This document shows positions 52,801-64,000 of a DNA stretch of 64,000 nt, one piece after another (the first letter of the stretch is position 1; the number at the start of each line of letters is the position of its first letter). Both the position numbers and the translations under genes were made by a program. Source of the stretch: Dipetalonema caudispina. Its lineage: Eukaryota > Nematoda > Chromadorea > Rhabditida > Onchocercidae. The stretch covers positions 62,001 to 126,000 of the forward strand of contig JABVXV010000041.1 in NCBI GenBank assembly GCA_013365325.1. The letters are read 5' to 3'. The notes beneath the pieces were generated by a model. It was not told the DNA's origin and ran no database searches. It was given only the letters and a program-made list of their open reading frames with translations.

Positions 52801-55800
52801 TTCTTTGATATAAAGACGTGTTTTCGAATCGTCTGTCTCCACATTACTAAGCGTTCGACCATTTTTCACCCAGCTAATATCAGGCTTTGGTGATGCTGTA
52901 TATGGAATATTGATATCCAATGGTTCTCCAGCACGAACTCGGAATTCTTTGCCATGGATGTCGATATCAAACACTGGGGCCGCGAACATCGGTTTTGCGG
53001 TAGCTGCAGCCGAAGGATCCGACGGTGGACCGTTACCAGCTTTGTTCACTGCTCGGACTCGGTATTCATAAGTATGACCTTCTTGAACACGATCATCCAC
53101 GAAACTAGTGCCTTTTACCGGCTCGTTGTTTATCTTGATCCAACGACCATTCTTCAAGTCTTTACGCTCCACATCGTAATGTGATATCGGATTGCCACCA
53201 TCATCTTTAGGTGGCTCCCATTCGATATCTATATGGTCCACATCATGATTGGTAACGATTGGTCGGCCAGGTTTACCCGGATTGCCAAACGGATCCTTGG
53301 CAAGCACAGGTGAGTCGCTATTCAGCGGGTCCGACCTCCCATTTGCGTTTTCAGCCATAACTCGGAATTCATATTGGTGTCCCTCAATAAGTTTTGGCAC
53401 TATGACTGTGGTACCAGGAACAAAGGCTGACACCGGCGTCCAAGTATTCGATTGCAGATCACGTTTCTCAACCACATAATTGGTGATTTCCATACCACCA
53501 TCATCTTCCGGTGGTTGCCAGTTAAGAACGCAACCTTCTTTAGTAACATTAGTTACTTCAATTGGTCCTTGTGGTTGCGACGGTCTGTCCTGGACAATTA
53601 CCTCAAATGAACCAGACGTTTCACCAACTTCATTTTTCAGTTCCAATGTATAATTTCCACTTTCAGATCGTTTAGCTGATGGTATGAAAAAACTTGTTGT
53701 ACTTGTCAGCACACCATTCTTATTACTCAGCAAAAGGTTTTCAGCTAATGGTTCACCTTCCTTGAATTTCCAGGTTACTGAAGGATCCGGAAAGCCGATA
53801 TACTCCGCTTCTACTGTCAACGACAAACCTGCTTTGACTTTGAATTTCCGTATTTGAGAGATAATTTCGGGCATCACATATCTTGAACGAGCTATTTGAG
53901 CATCAGATGGTTCGGATGGGTCGGATGGACCAACTTCATTCACCGCTATAACTCGGAATTCGTATTCTGATCCAGGTTTCAGACCATTAGCTGAGAAAGC
54001 TGTGGTACTTCCACTAACTCTTCCAGCTTCAACCCATACTGGACTTCCTTTCTCCTTCTTTTCAATGATGTATTCCTGTATCGGTAGTCCACCAATATCG
54101 GTCGGTGGCTTCCATGCAATGTCAATCCGATCTTTATCCCAGTCGGTGATCTCTGGTTTCGACGTTGGTTGTGGCACATCAAATTGATTTCTAGCAATCA
54201 TTTCTTGGGTTTCCAGTGGTTTTGACTCTCCTTGCATATTAACAGCTTTGATACGGAATTTGTACTCTTTCCCATCAACCAATTTTGTCACTTTAGCAGT
54301 ACAGTCCGGAAAATGGCCTACTTCCTGCCAAGTACCTCGAGTCGTGTCCATTTTTTCGACTATGTAGTGCATAATATCGGAGCCACCATCATCGCTCGGA
54401 GGTTTCCAAGTCAGTTTGCATCCTTCTTTTGTAATGTCACTGATTTTTGCTGGTCCTTCCGGTGTTCCAGGAACATCTAGAACAGTCACGGTACAGGATG
54501 CTTTATCTTTACCGTGTTCATTCTCAATCTGAATCATGTAAGTACCGGTGTCACCACGAACTGATGACGGTATCACAATTCCGCTGGTTTTGTCTTTCGT
54601 AATAATTTCAATCCTATCACTACCAGTAAAGAGAGCATCGTTAATTTTCCAAGAGGCCTTTGGTGTTGGTTCACCCTCATAGTCCACTTCGAGACGAACT
54701 GGTGATCCAGCTCGAACTCGGATATCGAAAAGTCCAGCTAGATTGATTTTAGGTGCTAACTTTCTTGGTTTCGCAACTATCTCTCCGGTAGGATCCGAAG
54801 GCTCTCCTTTTCCACCTTTATTAACAGCTCGCACCCGGAACTGATAGGTTTCGCCTGGCAGCAAATTAGCTGCGGTAGCTTTAGTCATATTTCCAGGAAC
54901 TGTTGCGCATGGCATCCAGTCACCAAATTTATCTTTCTTCTCTATAATATAGCTTTCAATTGGTGCGCCGCCGTCGTTCAGTGGTGCTTTCCACTCCAAA
55001 TCGACATGATCTTTATCCCAATCCACTGCAGTCAAATTTGTGGGCTTACCAGGTTCATCGAACGGATTCTTCGCGATTATTGGATAAGCTGAGATTAAAG
55101 GTTGTGATTCTCCTTGACGATTCACAGCTTTTACTCGGAATTTATATTCTTTCCCCTCTACAAGTTTGCTGACTCGTAAACTGGTATTTGAAGTTTCACC
55201 ACATGGTACCCAACGACCATTAGCTTCCTGTTTCTCAACGAGATAATGTGAAATAGGTGAACCACCATCATCATCAGGTGGGTTCCACTTCACTGTGCAA
55301 CTTTCCTTCGTGATATTGGCAACTTCTAAAGGTCCATTCGGAGTTCCTGGAATATCGAGCACCACAATCTTTACCTCCGCCTCATCTTTACCGTTCTCAT
55401 TAACGGCAACAATTTTGTAGATACCAGAATCATTACGTATCGCATTTACAGTAAGCAATTTTGTACGGTAATCGACAGAATTATCGACTTTCGTACGTTC
55501 AAAGGTTGTCAGTGGTGTTTCATTGTTGAACCAAGAAATTTTTGGTGGTGGCTCTCCTTCAACTTTGACGTTAAATTCGATAGTACCCCCGGTTTTTATG
55601 CGGATTTCATTCAAATTAGACCGGTCAATCTTTGGTGGTAAATTACGCGCTTTGGCTATGAGAGTACGACTTGGATCGGAAGGTATTGATTCTCCGGCTT
55701 TGTTGATTGCTTTTACACGAAATTGGTAGGTTGCACCTTCTTTAAAGTGGCCAACCGTTGTGGTGGTCTGATCTGCGGGTACTTCTTCTGCATACTCCCA

Positions 55801-58800
55801 ATCACCGTTTGCCATCTTTTTTTCAATGATATATTTTTCGATCGCGGCACCACCATCATCCAAGGGAGGACTCCATTGAAGATCTGCATGATCCTTATCC
55901 CAATCTACAATTTCCGGGGTACCTGGCTTACCGGCAATATCGAATGGATCTTTGGCAATAATTGGTTGAGTATTTTCCAATGGATCTGATTCTCCGTATT
56001 TGTTAATCGCTTTAACGCGGAACTTATACTCATGTCCAGGAATTAGATCATCAATGTCCATATTAGTGGTAGCTGCTTCACCCGCAAAAGTCCAACGCCC
56101 AGTTTTCACATCCTGTTTCTCAACAATGTAATGATTAATCTCTGCACCACCATCATCATCAGGTTCTTTCCAGGTGAGGGTACATCCATTTTTATGGACG
56201 TTATCCGCTTTGAGTGGACCTTTAGGCTCACCTGGTCGGTCGTATACCAACACTTTAACTTCAGCCGTATCTGTACCATTTTCATTTTCGGCTTTGATTA
56301 TATAAGTGCCAGTATCAGAACGAAGAGCATTTTTCACCATAAATTTGGTTCTGTAATCTGGATTCTCAATCTTGATTCTCTCTGATGATTCCAGTGGTTC
56401 TCCTGAGAACATCCACGTTACCGTTGGTGGTGGTTCGCCAGAAACCGGAATATTGAGTTGAAAGTTAGAACCGGCGCGCACTTTAATTTCTTCGATTGCA
56501 GTACGATCAATTTTTGGTGCCAGGTGTCGTGGCTTGGCAACTACGGAATCACTTGGATCTGACGGATCTCCAAGACCAGCTTTATTCTTAGCTCGTATCC
56601 TGAATTCATATTCGGAACCTTCCTTCAAATTAGTTATGGTAGCTGTAAGTTGGTCAGCTGATAATTCCTTGACTTCTTTCCAAAAGGGCGAGAACTTTTC
56701 CTTCATTTCAACTACGTAGCCCTCAATGGGTGCGCCACCATCATTTGTAGGAGGTGTCCAATTCAAATCTACGTGATCCTTATCCCAGTCCATAACCTCT
56801 GGTTTCCCAGTTTTTCCTGAAATAGGTAAATCGATTTGATTACTAAACTACAAAAGCAACAAACAAGCGATTTGTGCAAGTTTTGATTCCATAAAAATTT
56901 CGTTTCATATTCCAGTTTTTATAGTTACTTTGTATAATTTTATTCATTCATTTTAAATTTTAAACGTTCAAATATAACAAATAGTGTTAATACTATTTAC
57001 CTGGTGCATCATATGGATTTTTTGCCAAGATAGTTCCAAAGGTGTCAAGAGGATCAGATTCACCTTCAGTATTAACTGCCGACACACGAAACTTATATTC
57101 ATGTCCTTCAATAAGACCGTCAATAACAGCAGTTGTCTGTCCACCATCGACCTGAAATGTATTATGTGACAATTAAACTTGCAACTTGCACTAATCTATG
57201 ATTCAATATTTTGCTTGACAGTATAAGCACTTTTGATATAATTTATTAGTTTAGCCATATATTTTGTGACATTCTATGACGTTCCAATTGGATTCCGTTT
57301 TTTATTGAGACCTATTTTAACCAACCAAATTTACTAGAAGAAACAATTTGAGAAAAAAGAATCCCAAATTCAAACGAATTTAAGTCATACAAATGTAATA
57401 TATACCTTAGTACATGGAATCCAATGTCCAGTAGATGTGTCGAATCTTTCCACGACGTAATTATCAATCGGTAATCCACCATCATCTGTGGGAGCTTTCC
57501 AGTCCAGGGTAACGTGATTAGCATTGATATCTGTTACATTTAGTGGACCTTCTGGCGGCATTGGCTTATCTGAAATTTCAGGAGAAAAAAAATCAAATCT
57601 TCAATGGAATTGTATAAACATCATATAGCGATATAAGCAATAATTTTATCGGCTGTTATGAATGAGAAATCTGTAGCAAAATTTTTTGCCATTCAGCTTT
57701 GCAAATTTGTATGAAAAGTATCTGCGAGTAATTTTATCGGAAGCTTAAGTATAATTTAAAAAATCATACCAGTGACAATAATTTCAACAGTAGCCTCATC
57801 TTCACCATTTGGATTAACAGCGTGAATTTTGTATACACCACTATCACTCCTTTCAGATGCTCGTATTTGTAACTTTGTCCGGTAATCTGGATTGTCCAGC
57901 TTGATACGACCAGCATGTTTCATTTCATGTCCATTCGGATTCATCCAAGTGACTGTTGGTGGTGGTTCTCCCTCAACCGCGACATCAAATGTAACCATTT
58001 GTCCTGCTCTCACCTTCACTGGTTTTAAAGTGCTCCGATCAATTCTTGGTGCCACTAGAAAAAAGTTCGACAAATTCAGCAGCAATTTTCACGCAAGCAA
58101 GTGACTGTTTTTGTTCAAGTTTGTTCCTAATTTTTGAAATTACTTTGAAATAAAAGAGATATTTTTAACTGCTGTCAAACAAAATCATGATGCTGGGAAA
58201 ATTTCTCACAGTTTCGCGCCTTTGCTACAACAGTTGCACTCGGGTCACTTGGTTCCGATGGTCCACCTTTGTTGACAGCTATAATGCGGAATTCATATTC
58301 TTCACCTTCCGTAAGATTTGGGATGGTAGCTGCTGTTGACTCGCCAGGTACTGTTAAAGCAGGTTCCCATCTAAAAAGCGCGCATAATCAATAAATAAAT
58401 AATATAACTTGATTTAGGAGGAATGAGAAAAAATAACTTCAACAGCGTTTCAACAATTTTCTTATTACATAGCACAGCAACTCACTCTCAAATACTTACC
58501 GTCCATATTTGCTTCGTTTTTCGATCAAATATTCTTCGATTGGTGCCCCGCCATCATTCGCTGGCTTAGACCATTCAAGATCAACATGATCTTTATCCCA
58601 GTCCTTTGGTACTGGTTTTCCAGGTTTGTCCGGTTTATCAAATGGGTTTTTGGCGTGGATGGAACCGTCCGTTTCCAAAGGTTCAGAAGAGCCTTCAGAA
58701 TTGACTGCTTTAACACGGAACTGGTAATATCTGTCTTTGATGAGATTTTCAACTTGGAATGATGTATTTTTGGATTTGCCACATGGTACCCATATACCAT

Positions 58801-61800
58801 CTTTGATATCCAATTTTTCTATTTCATACTGAAATTCCAGAAATACTGTAGATAAATTATACAAATACAATTGATTGCCGTTGAAAATTTGAAGTTTGAG
58901 AAAAGAAAAGTGAAACCAATAGAAATCAGAACAAGGATATTAGTACAGCAAACATTAAAACAAATTTTCAGATAAATTTGGAAGTTGCATACTGCAATGA
59001 AAATTTAGATAGGATACGTACATGATCGACGGGCTCTCCACCATCATCTTCTGGCGGTTGCCAACTTAAGGTTGCTCGATCCGCAAATACATCATTGGCT
59101 TCCAAAGGACCTTTTGGTTTTCCAGGCTTCCCTTTTATCTTGATTTTGAATGTAACACTATCTGTACCACTATCATTTGTAGCCGTTATAGTGTAGGATC
59201 CAGACTCTTTCCTTAAAAAATGTTTGTGATCTGTCTATTCTGGAAATTTCGGATTATTTTTCACTTTAAAAACTAATTACGGAAGTTTCAAAAAAACTTT
59301 TCAGTTTTTTAGTGTAGCTTTTGTAAATTTGAATCCCCACCTGATTGCTTTCGTTATAGTAAACTTGGTAATATAATCCTCATTTTCGATAACAACATTT
59401 GAATCAAGTGGTCCACCGTTGCAATTCCAAGTAACTTCAGGTGGTGGTTCTCCATCAATGTGTACCGTGAATCGTAACGGTTGTCCCACCTTGATAGTTA
59501 TATCTTCCACATCCTCACGATGAATATGAGGCGCCACTACAAAAAGTTTACAAGAATTCCACAAATATTATGAAAATAAGATTTATTATCATAAACTACT
59601 ATTGCTTCTTTAATTGCAATAAAAATAGAACAATTTTGAAACAATTCACTTATCTTGAACTAAAATTTTCAGAAAAATTAAAGAAAAATCAGCTACAAAA
59701 CAGATTTTAAAAAAAAATTTTTTGGTTGGGGACAGTTATCACTGACAAGAATGATTGAGATTGTATGGCTTACAATGTCTAGGCTTTGTGATGATGTGAT
59801 CACTGGGAATGGATGGTTCGCCATAACCAGCCTTATTTTTGGCAATGATACGGAACTGATATTCTTCACCTTCTTTCAAATTCTCAACTCGAGCAGATGT
59901 TTCCGAGCCAGGGATCTAGAATCCAAATATAATACAAATGTATCATGCTAAACAAAAAGGTTTTTTAAAACTCACTGCAACTTCTGAATAAATATTACAG
60001 GCCGGATCAATAAATCCTTACTCTCATTGCTTCTGTCCATTTTCCATGCTTATCTTTTATCTCTACAGTATACTCTTCGATCGGTGAGCCACCATCGTCT
60101 GGAACTTTCCACTGCAAATCAACATGATCCTTGTCCCAATCAACCAGTTCTGGCTTATCCGGTTTCCCTGGAACGTCATACGGATTTTTGGCCAAGAATC
60201 CACTTCCTTCTGTGGCAAGTGGATCCGATTCTCCTTCTTTATTTACAGCTCGAACACGAAACTGAAAATTTGGCATATCAGCTCTAAAAATATTCAGGAA
60301 AAAAGAGCGGTCTCATCCATTTATTTTACATTCAGTTCTGACTCGAGTTTGAAATGAATAAAATCCGCCTAACCTGATAAGTTTTGCCTTCCTGTAGATT
60401 CTGCACGGTTGCTTTGCAATCTTCTGATCGTCCGCATGGAACCCACCTACCGGTAGACAAGTCCATTTTCTCAATTTCGTAATGCTCGATCGGAAGACCA
60501 CCGTCATCCTCAGGTGGTTTCCATTCCAGATTCATATGATCCGCATGAATGTCCGATACTTCTAACGGTCCTAAAAGCTTCACTTTTACAAAATTTTCAT
60601 GTAAAACTTCAAGTTTTTAAATGATTCCATATTCCAAAATAAGTTAAGTGAAAATCAGATTACCTTCAGGTGTGGAAGGTTTTCCGATGACAATTACATC
60701 TACAGCATGTTTATCTGTACCATTAATATTAGACGCAGTTAACGTGTACTTGCCAGTGTGCTTTCGTGTTGCATTTTTTAATACGAAAACGGTTCTGTAA
60801 TCTTCATTTGTTATCTGAAAGATGATATAATTAATTTGTCGAAACTAATTGAAGTTTTAATTTAAAAGAATTACTTTTTAATAACAATCAGTTTATTTGA
60901 ACGTCAAATGTAAACTCTTTCTGTATCATATAATCTTGATTTACCCTTCCTAAAGTTTTATCTTAATTTCTGCATTTTCTTAGGTTCTTCGTTTAGTTCG
61001 ACTGAATTTAAAGATACCTTGACATGTTTATCGCCTTCGATCGGCTTGTCGTTGAATATCCATACTTTTTCTGGTGGAGGTTCTCCGCTAACCAGAACAT
61101 CGAATTCTACACTTTGGCCCACCTTGATTACGATCGATTTCATTGATTCACGATGAATGTGTGGCTTCACTAAAGACTGAATCCAATAATTTCCAAAAAA
61201 TCACTCTCACTTTCAAAAAGCTGACCTTGTCTTCAAATCCCGATTTTGCAAGCTTTTAAAAGATGAAATTCAAATTATCCAAGACTTACAGTTGCGAGGT
61301 TTCGCAATAACCTTCCTGCTTGGGTCTGATGATTCGCCCATCCCAGCCTTATTGACTGCTCGAATTCGAAATTGATATTCTTCGCCTTCTTTCAAACCCA
61401 AAACGCTAGCTTCACATTCAGGACCATTTGTTCTAGCGCATTCGACCCAATCTTTGGCATGCTTTTTTCGTTTTTCGATCACATAACCACTTATCGGGTC
61501 ACCACCATCCTGAAATGTAGGCATGTGTTATAGTATTTGACAACTACTAAGGATAATTTTCATTAAAACTGATAGTCTCATCAAACATTCTAAATTTGAG
61601 CTGTGATAAAAACATACAGTATCAGGTGGCTTCCATGCCAGATCTACTCGATCAATGTCCCAATCAGTAACTTCTGGAGTTGTTGGTCTTCCTGGTTCAT
61701 CTTAAAAACTGATACGATTAACTTGAAAGAAAGAAAAAGAAAAAAAAGGATTTTTCTATTAAGTATGAAAGAATTTCACAGTATTCGTTCGAAACTTTCG

Positions 61801-64000
61801 ACTATGAAATCTCGAGTATTTCAAATTTTCGCCTAAAAAGATCATGACTCTCTACATCTGATATAAAATCACGTGAACCGTACCATACGGATTCTTTGCT
61901 AAAGTTGAATCTTTCGCCGATAGCGCATCACTAGCACCTTCGTGATTTACTGCCTTCACACGAAACTGGTAAGTATGTCCTTTTTGCAGATCACCGATAT
62001 GTGCCTCAGTATCCTTCACTTTGACACACGTAATCCATTTCCCCACTTCCTCATCAAATTTCTCTACTTCATAATACGCAATAGGTTCACCACCATCATC
62101 TTCTGGTGGTTTCCAATTAAGCTTGCATTTATTCTCGAAGACATCTGATACCTAAAAACTGTACGCACTAGTAAAAGTTCATTCCAAAGCTCTGCTTCAG
62201 AAAAAAAAAAAAAAAAAATCGTGTTGCAGGCATGAAACGATGGAAAAGAAGTTTAGGGAAAATGGTGTCGCAGAATCGGCTGATGGATAAGGTAAAGAAT
62301 GATTTATATCATCTCAATGCCTTTTTCGAATGTATTCTCCAGGATGGGTTTCATGAACATAGAAATTTCTACAGGAAAATTTTAAACCTCTAGGGGGCCT
62401 TGTGGTGGATTTGGCCTATCCAACACAGTCAGTTCGGCAGCTCCACTTTGTTCTCCAGTTGAATTTTTTACATGCAAAGTATATTTGCCACCGTCGGAAC
62501 GTTTCGCCGATGGTATATAGAGCAAAGTATGTCCATGTCTTTTCATTTCAATCTAAAATATCATAATAAATTTGAAATTTTTAAGGTCAGAAAAAACTTT
62601 CAAATTGTTAGGAAAAGAGGAAGAAATTCCAGAAAGTGAAAATGACCTGAAGCGAGTTGTTTGATATCAATACTTCGTCGTTTTTAAGCCATTTAACTTC
62701 AGGGGTTGGCTCACCTCCAATTTCCACATCCCATTTAACTGACTGACCTGCCTTTACAGTAAGGCTCTTCAAATTGTCCATTTTCAGCCATGCCGGTACT
62801 AAAATTCTTTCATGATTGTAAAAGAAATCATTATTTTGAAGAAATTGTTCTTTCAGAACAAAACGAAATTTACCGAATTTAGGCTTCGCAACCTGCTTCT
62901 CGGAGGGTTTGCTTGGTTGTCCAGGTCCAGCTTTATTAACCGCTTTTACTCGGAATTGGTATTCATTGCCTTCTTTTAAACCCGTGATTGACGCACTTGT
63001 TGCTGAAAAGGCAAAACCGAACAGGATTAAAAAGCTCATATCTAATTTTGAAAACTTTATACTGCTGAACGTGGAATTCGGAAGATATATAAGTAATGTA
63101 AAGGTACTTGGTGATCGGGCAGTTTCACGCCATTCTTGGGTTACTGGATCTTTCATTTCAATAATATATTCTTCAATCGGTGCACCACCGTCTTCAGTTG
63201 GTGGTTGCCAAGCTATATCAATTTTATCAGCATCGTAATCTATGATTTCAGGACGGCTTGGTTTACCAGGCTCGTCCCATGGATCTTTTATTTGCACGTA
63301 TTGGTCTGCCGTCAATGGATTTGATTGACCCTCCTTGTTTTTCGCTTTTACTCTGCAATCGAAAAATTCATTTTCAGCTCTACAATTTTCCTGTGATTTC
63401 AATGGATCGACATAACACACCACACTTTTAGTAAGAACGATATTATCTAATGTTTATTGAATTTATCCCGAATCTAATAAAAATAACCCGATTCTAACCA
63501 TAAAATTGTCTTCTAATTATCAATCAGGTGAAATGATGCTTGCTTGCTACCTTATTTTCATATACTGACCTGAATTTGTAATTTCCTTTATCCTTCAAGC
63601 CGTGTAAAACTATTTGAGTATCAGAAGCAGGTACCGAACCTACCACTACAAATTTTCCTTTCTCATCCATATCTTGTGCTTCCACGATATATTCTGCAAA
63701 ATAATAATTTAATCGATGATTTCTAAACTTCATTGAGTTAGCAATGACCTTTTAGTGCAAAAGTTTAAGAGCTTCAAAAGTTTATATAAAAATATACCTT
63801 CTAGAGGTTCTCCTCCGTCATCATCCGGAGGTTTCCATGCCAATGTAACACCGTCACCACAAATATCTGAGATTAGGAGAGGTCCTTTCGGTTGATCTGG
63901 AGGCCCAACAACAGTTACTGTTGCTGTTGAATCACATTTACCACTGTCATTTTTTAAAGTCAAAGTATATTTTCCGGAATCAGCTCGTTCGGCATGTTCT
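40640..64000 (-). CDS. unc-22: Twitchin, giant Ig/FN3/kinase protein of muscle (N-terminus beyond right edge)
   Basis: Titin-family protein of the muscle A-band that regulates relaxation. Fifty exons on the minus strand, from the right edge to TAG at 40642-40640, keep one frame for about 5,338 residues. Full C. elegans twitchin is roughly 7,000, so about three quarters is here. Order from the right: part of an Ig, then FN3-FN3-Ig super-repeats, three runs that vary that order, Ig-Ig-FN3, a protein kinase, and five C-terminal Igs. I count 29 FN3 and about 20 whole Igs. C. elegans twitchin has 31 and 30, so what is missing should be mainly the Ig-rich N-terminus. FN3 units show W-x-PP-x-DDGG and YEFRV; Igs show GEPPPxVTW and SDSGxYxI. 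Exon sizes range from 83 bases to one exon of 5,174. No frame break was found. Position 64000 falls inside an Ig, next to AERADSGKYTLTL. Confidence 0.96.
43686..44039 (-). other. unc-22: Twitchin autoregulatory tail after the kinase
   Basis: Follows the kinase and contains NERYHSLRDSVRQRY and DSWPEPNPPLGRISNYSSLK, then HDTWFSREEGQPRFIVKP leading into the first C-terminal Ig. In C. elegans twitchin the matching segment folds into the active site and blocks it until it is pulled away by stretch or displaced by Ca2+/S100-type partners. That role is carried over here by homology. Confidence 0.8.
44040..45465 (-). other. unc-22: Twitchin protein kinase domain
   Basis: Serine/threonine kinase of the titin/MLCK group, split over exons 45578-45422, 45264-45061, 44935-44594, 44369-44217 and 44100-43974. 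The N-terminal linker contains DNYDAYVIDVWKQYYP, which in twitchin packs on the kinase. Visible catalytic parts: glycine loop IGSGAFGSVHRC, lysine in TFAAKF, catalytic loop VHLDLKPEN, metal site LIDFGLAAKL, activation segment TGTAEFAAPE, and helix F DMWSVGVLAYIL. All residues needed for activity are present. HLDLKPEN replaces the HLDIKPEN that I recall for C. elegans. The intron 44370-44593 and short introns elsewhere hold nothing notable. Confidence 0.95.
45579..51642 (-). other. unc-22: Twitchin segment 3: mixed FN3/Ig region before the kinase
   Basis: Exons 51466-51056, 50945-50761, 50587-50405, 50278-50111, 49663-48607, 48498-48310, 48234-47870, 47782-47534, 47394-47153, 46988-46781, 46627-46347, 46237-46019 and 45905-45694. 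Order is rest of Ig, FN3-FN3-Ig, FN3-FN3-FN3-Ig-Ig, FN3-FN3, Ig-Ig, FN3, then the kinase linker. The 1,057-base exon 49663-48607 holds three FN3s and part of an Ig. The Ig in exon 48234-47870 lacks the usual C-strand tryptophan (FNYTFTLNKKEI). The intron 49664-50278 region includes about 600 bases with no recognised content apart from the small exon 50278-50111. Confidence 0.85.
51643..56816 (-). other. unc-22: Twitchin segment 2: single 5,174-base exon with 12 FN3 and 6 Ig domains
   Basis: One uninterrupted exon from the acceptor at 56817 (GKTGKPEVMDWDKDHVDL) to the donor after DDRINIG at 51643. Domain order is FN3-Ig, then four FN3-FN3-Ig repeats, then FN3-FN3-FN3-Ig. The last Ig continues in the next exon (51466-51056). 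The FN3 that opens each pair typically starts xxPGxPxGP and the second carries DWDKDHVDLxW, so the two FN3 types alternate regularly. The final Ig has PKPMATVING where a tryptophan is usual. Confidence 0.93.
56817..64000 (-). other. unc-22: Twitchin segment 1: FN3-FN3-Ig repeats split over 21 exons
   Basis: Exons: 64000-63798, 63693-63570, 63352-63108, 63002-62874, 62798-62647, 62552-62398, 62151-61884, 61700-61618, 61509-61290, 61169-61018, 60814-60664, 60570-60374, 60261-60022, 59915-59774, 59536-59341, 59211-59032, 58828-58500, 58370-58210, 58054-57770, 57569-57406, 57151-57001. They hold the tail of one Ig, nine FN3 domains and four complete Igs (near 62.8-62.4, 61.2-60.7, 59.5-59.1 and 58.1-57.8 kb). 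Introns often cut domains in the middle. Every junction phase was checked by translation. Confidence 0.88.

Noticed and set aside
51653..55989. Many open frames on the + strand opposite twitchin
   Set aside because: They are antisense shadows of the repetitive FN3/Ig coding sequence and have no independent splice or homology support.

Overview
This window is nuclear DNA of a nematode, most likely a parasitic clade III (filarial-type) species. The evidence is AT-rich sequence, many short to medium GT-AG introns with the TTTCAG-type acceptors usual in nematodes, and protein-coding genes whose closest known relatives are Caenorhabditis elegans genes. The nematode call is strong. The filarial call is inference from overall texture. 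I saw no bacterial, viral or organellar genes.

Six genes can be assembled exon by exon with consistent reading frame. Left to right they are: the 3' part of a Piezo mechanosensitive channel gene (pezo-1, + strand, 128-8772); an MKS1/B9-domain transition-zone gene (mks-1, - strand, 11122-13888), convergent with pezo-1; a PAR/CES-2-like bZIP factor (+, 17282-18196); a Rabenosyn-5 gene (rabs-5, -, 18956-22346), convergent with the bZIP gene; a BED-finger protein resembling the N-terminal part of a hAT transposase (+, 30347-33417); the lysosomal small GTPase arl-8 (+, 36560-38458); and most of the giant muscle protein twitchin (unc-22, -, 40640 to beyond 64000). That makes seven loci in all, with pezo-1 and unc-22 each cut by a window edge.

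Genes take about two thirds of the window. The remaining stretches (8.8-11.1, 13.9-17.3, 22.3-30.3, 33.4-36.6 and 38.5-40.6 kb) show no gene I can support. The 22.3-30.3 kb gap is the largest. It holds a GC-richer purine/pyrimidine-skewed block near 24.7-25.3 kb that could be a promoter or a remote first exon.

The genes are unrelated pathways lying side by side rather than an operon: mechanosensation (pezo-1), the ciliary gate (mks-1), endosome and lysosome traffic (rabs-5, arl-8), transcription (bZIP, BED) and muscle (unc-22). I did not find an undescribed multi-gene system. The points most worth a second look are the domesticated hAT-like BED gene with a fresh 54-bp duplication in its first intron, an X-box-like site upstream of mks-1, an 11-bp perfect hairpin inside a pezo-1 coding exon, a GC-AG intron in pezo-1, and the 5.2-kb single exon and unusual Ig domains of twitchin.
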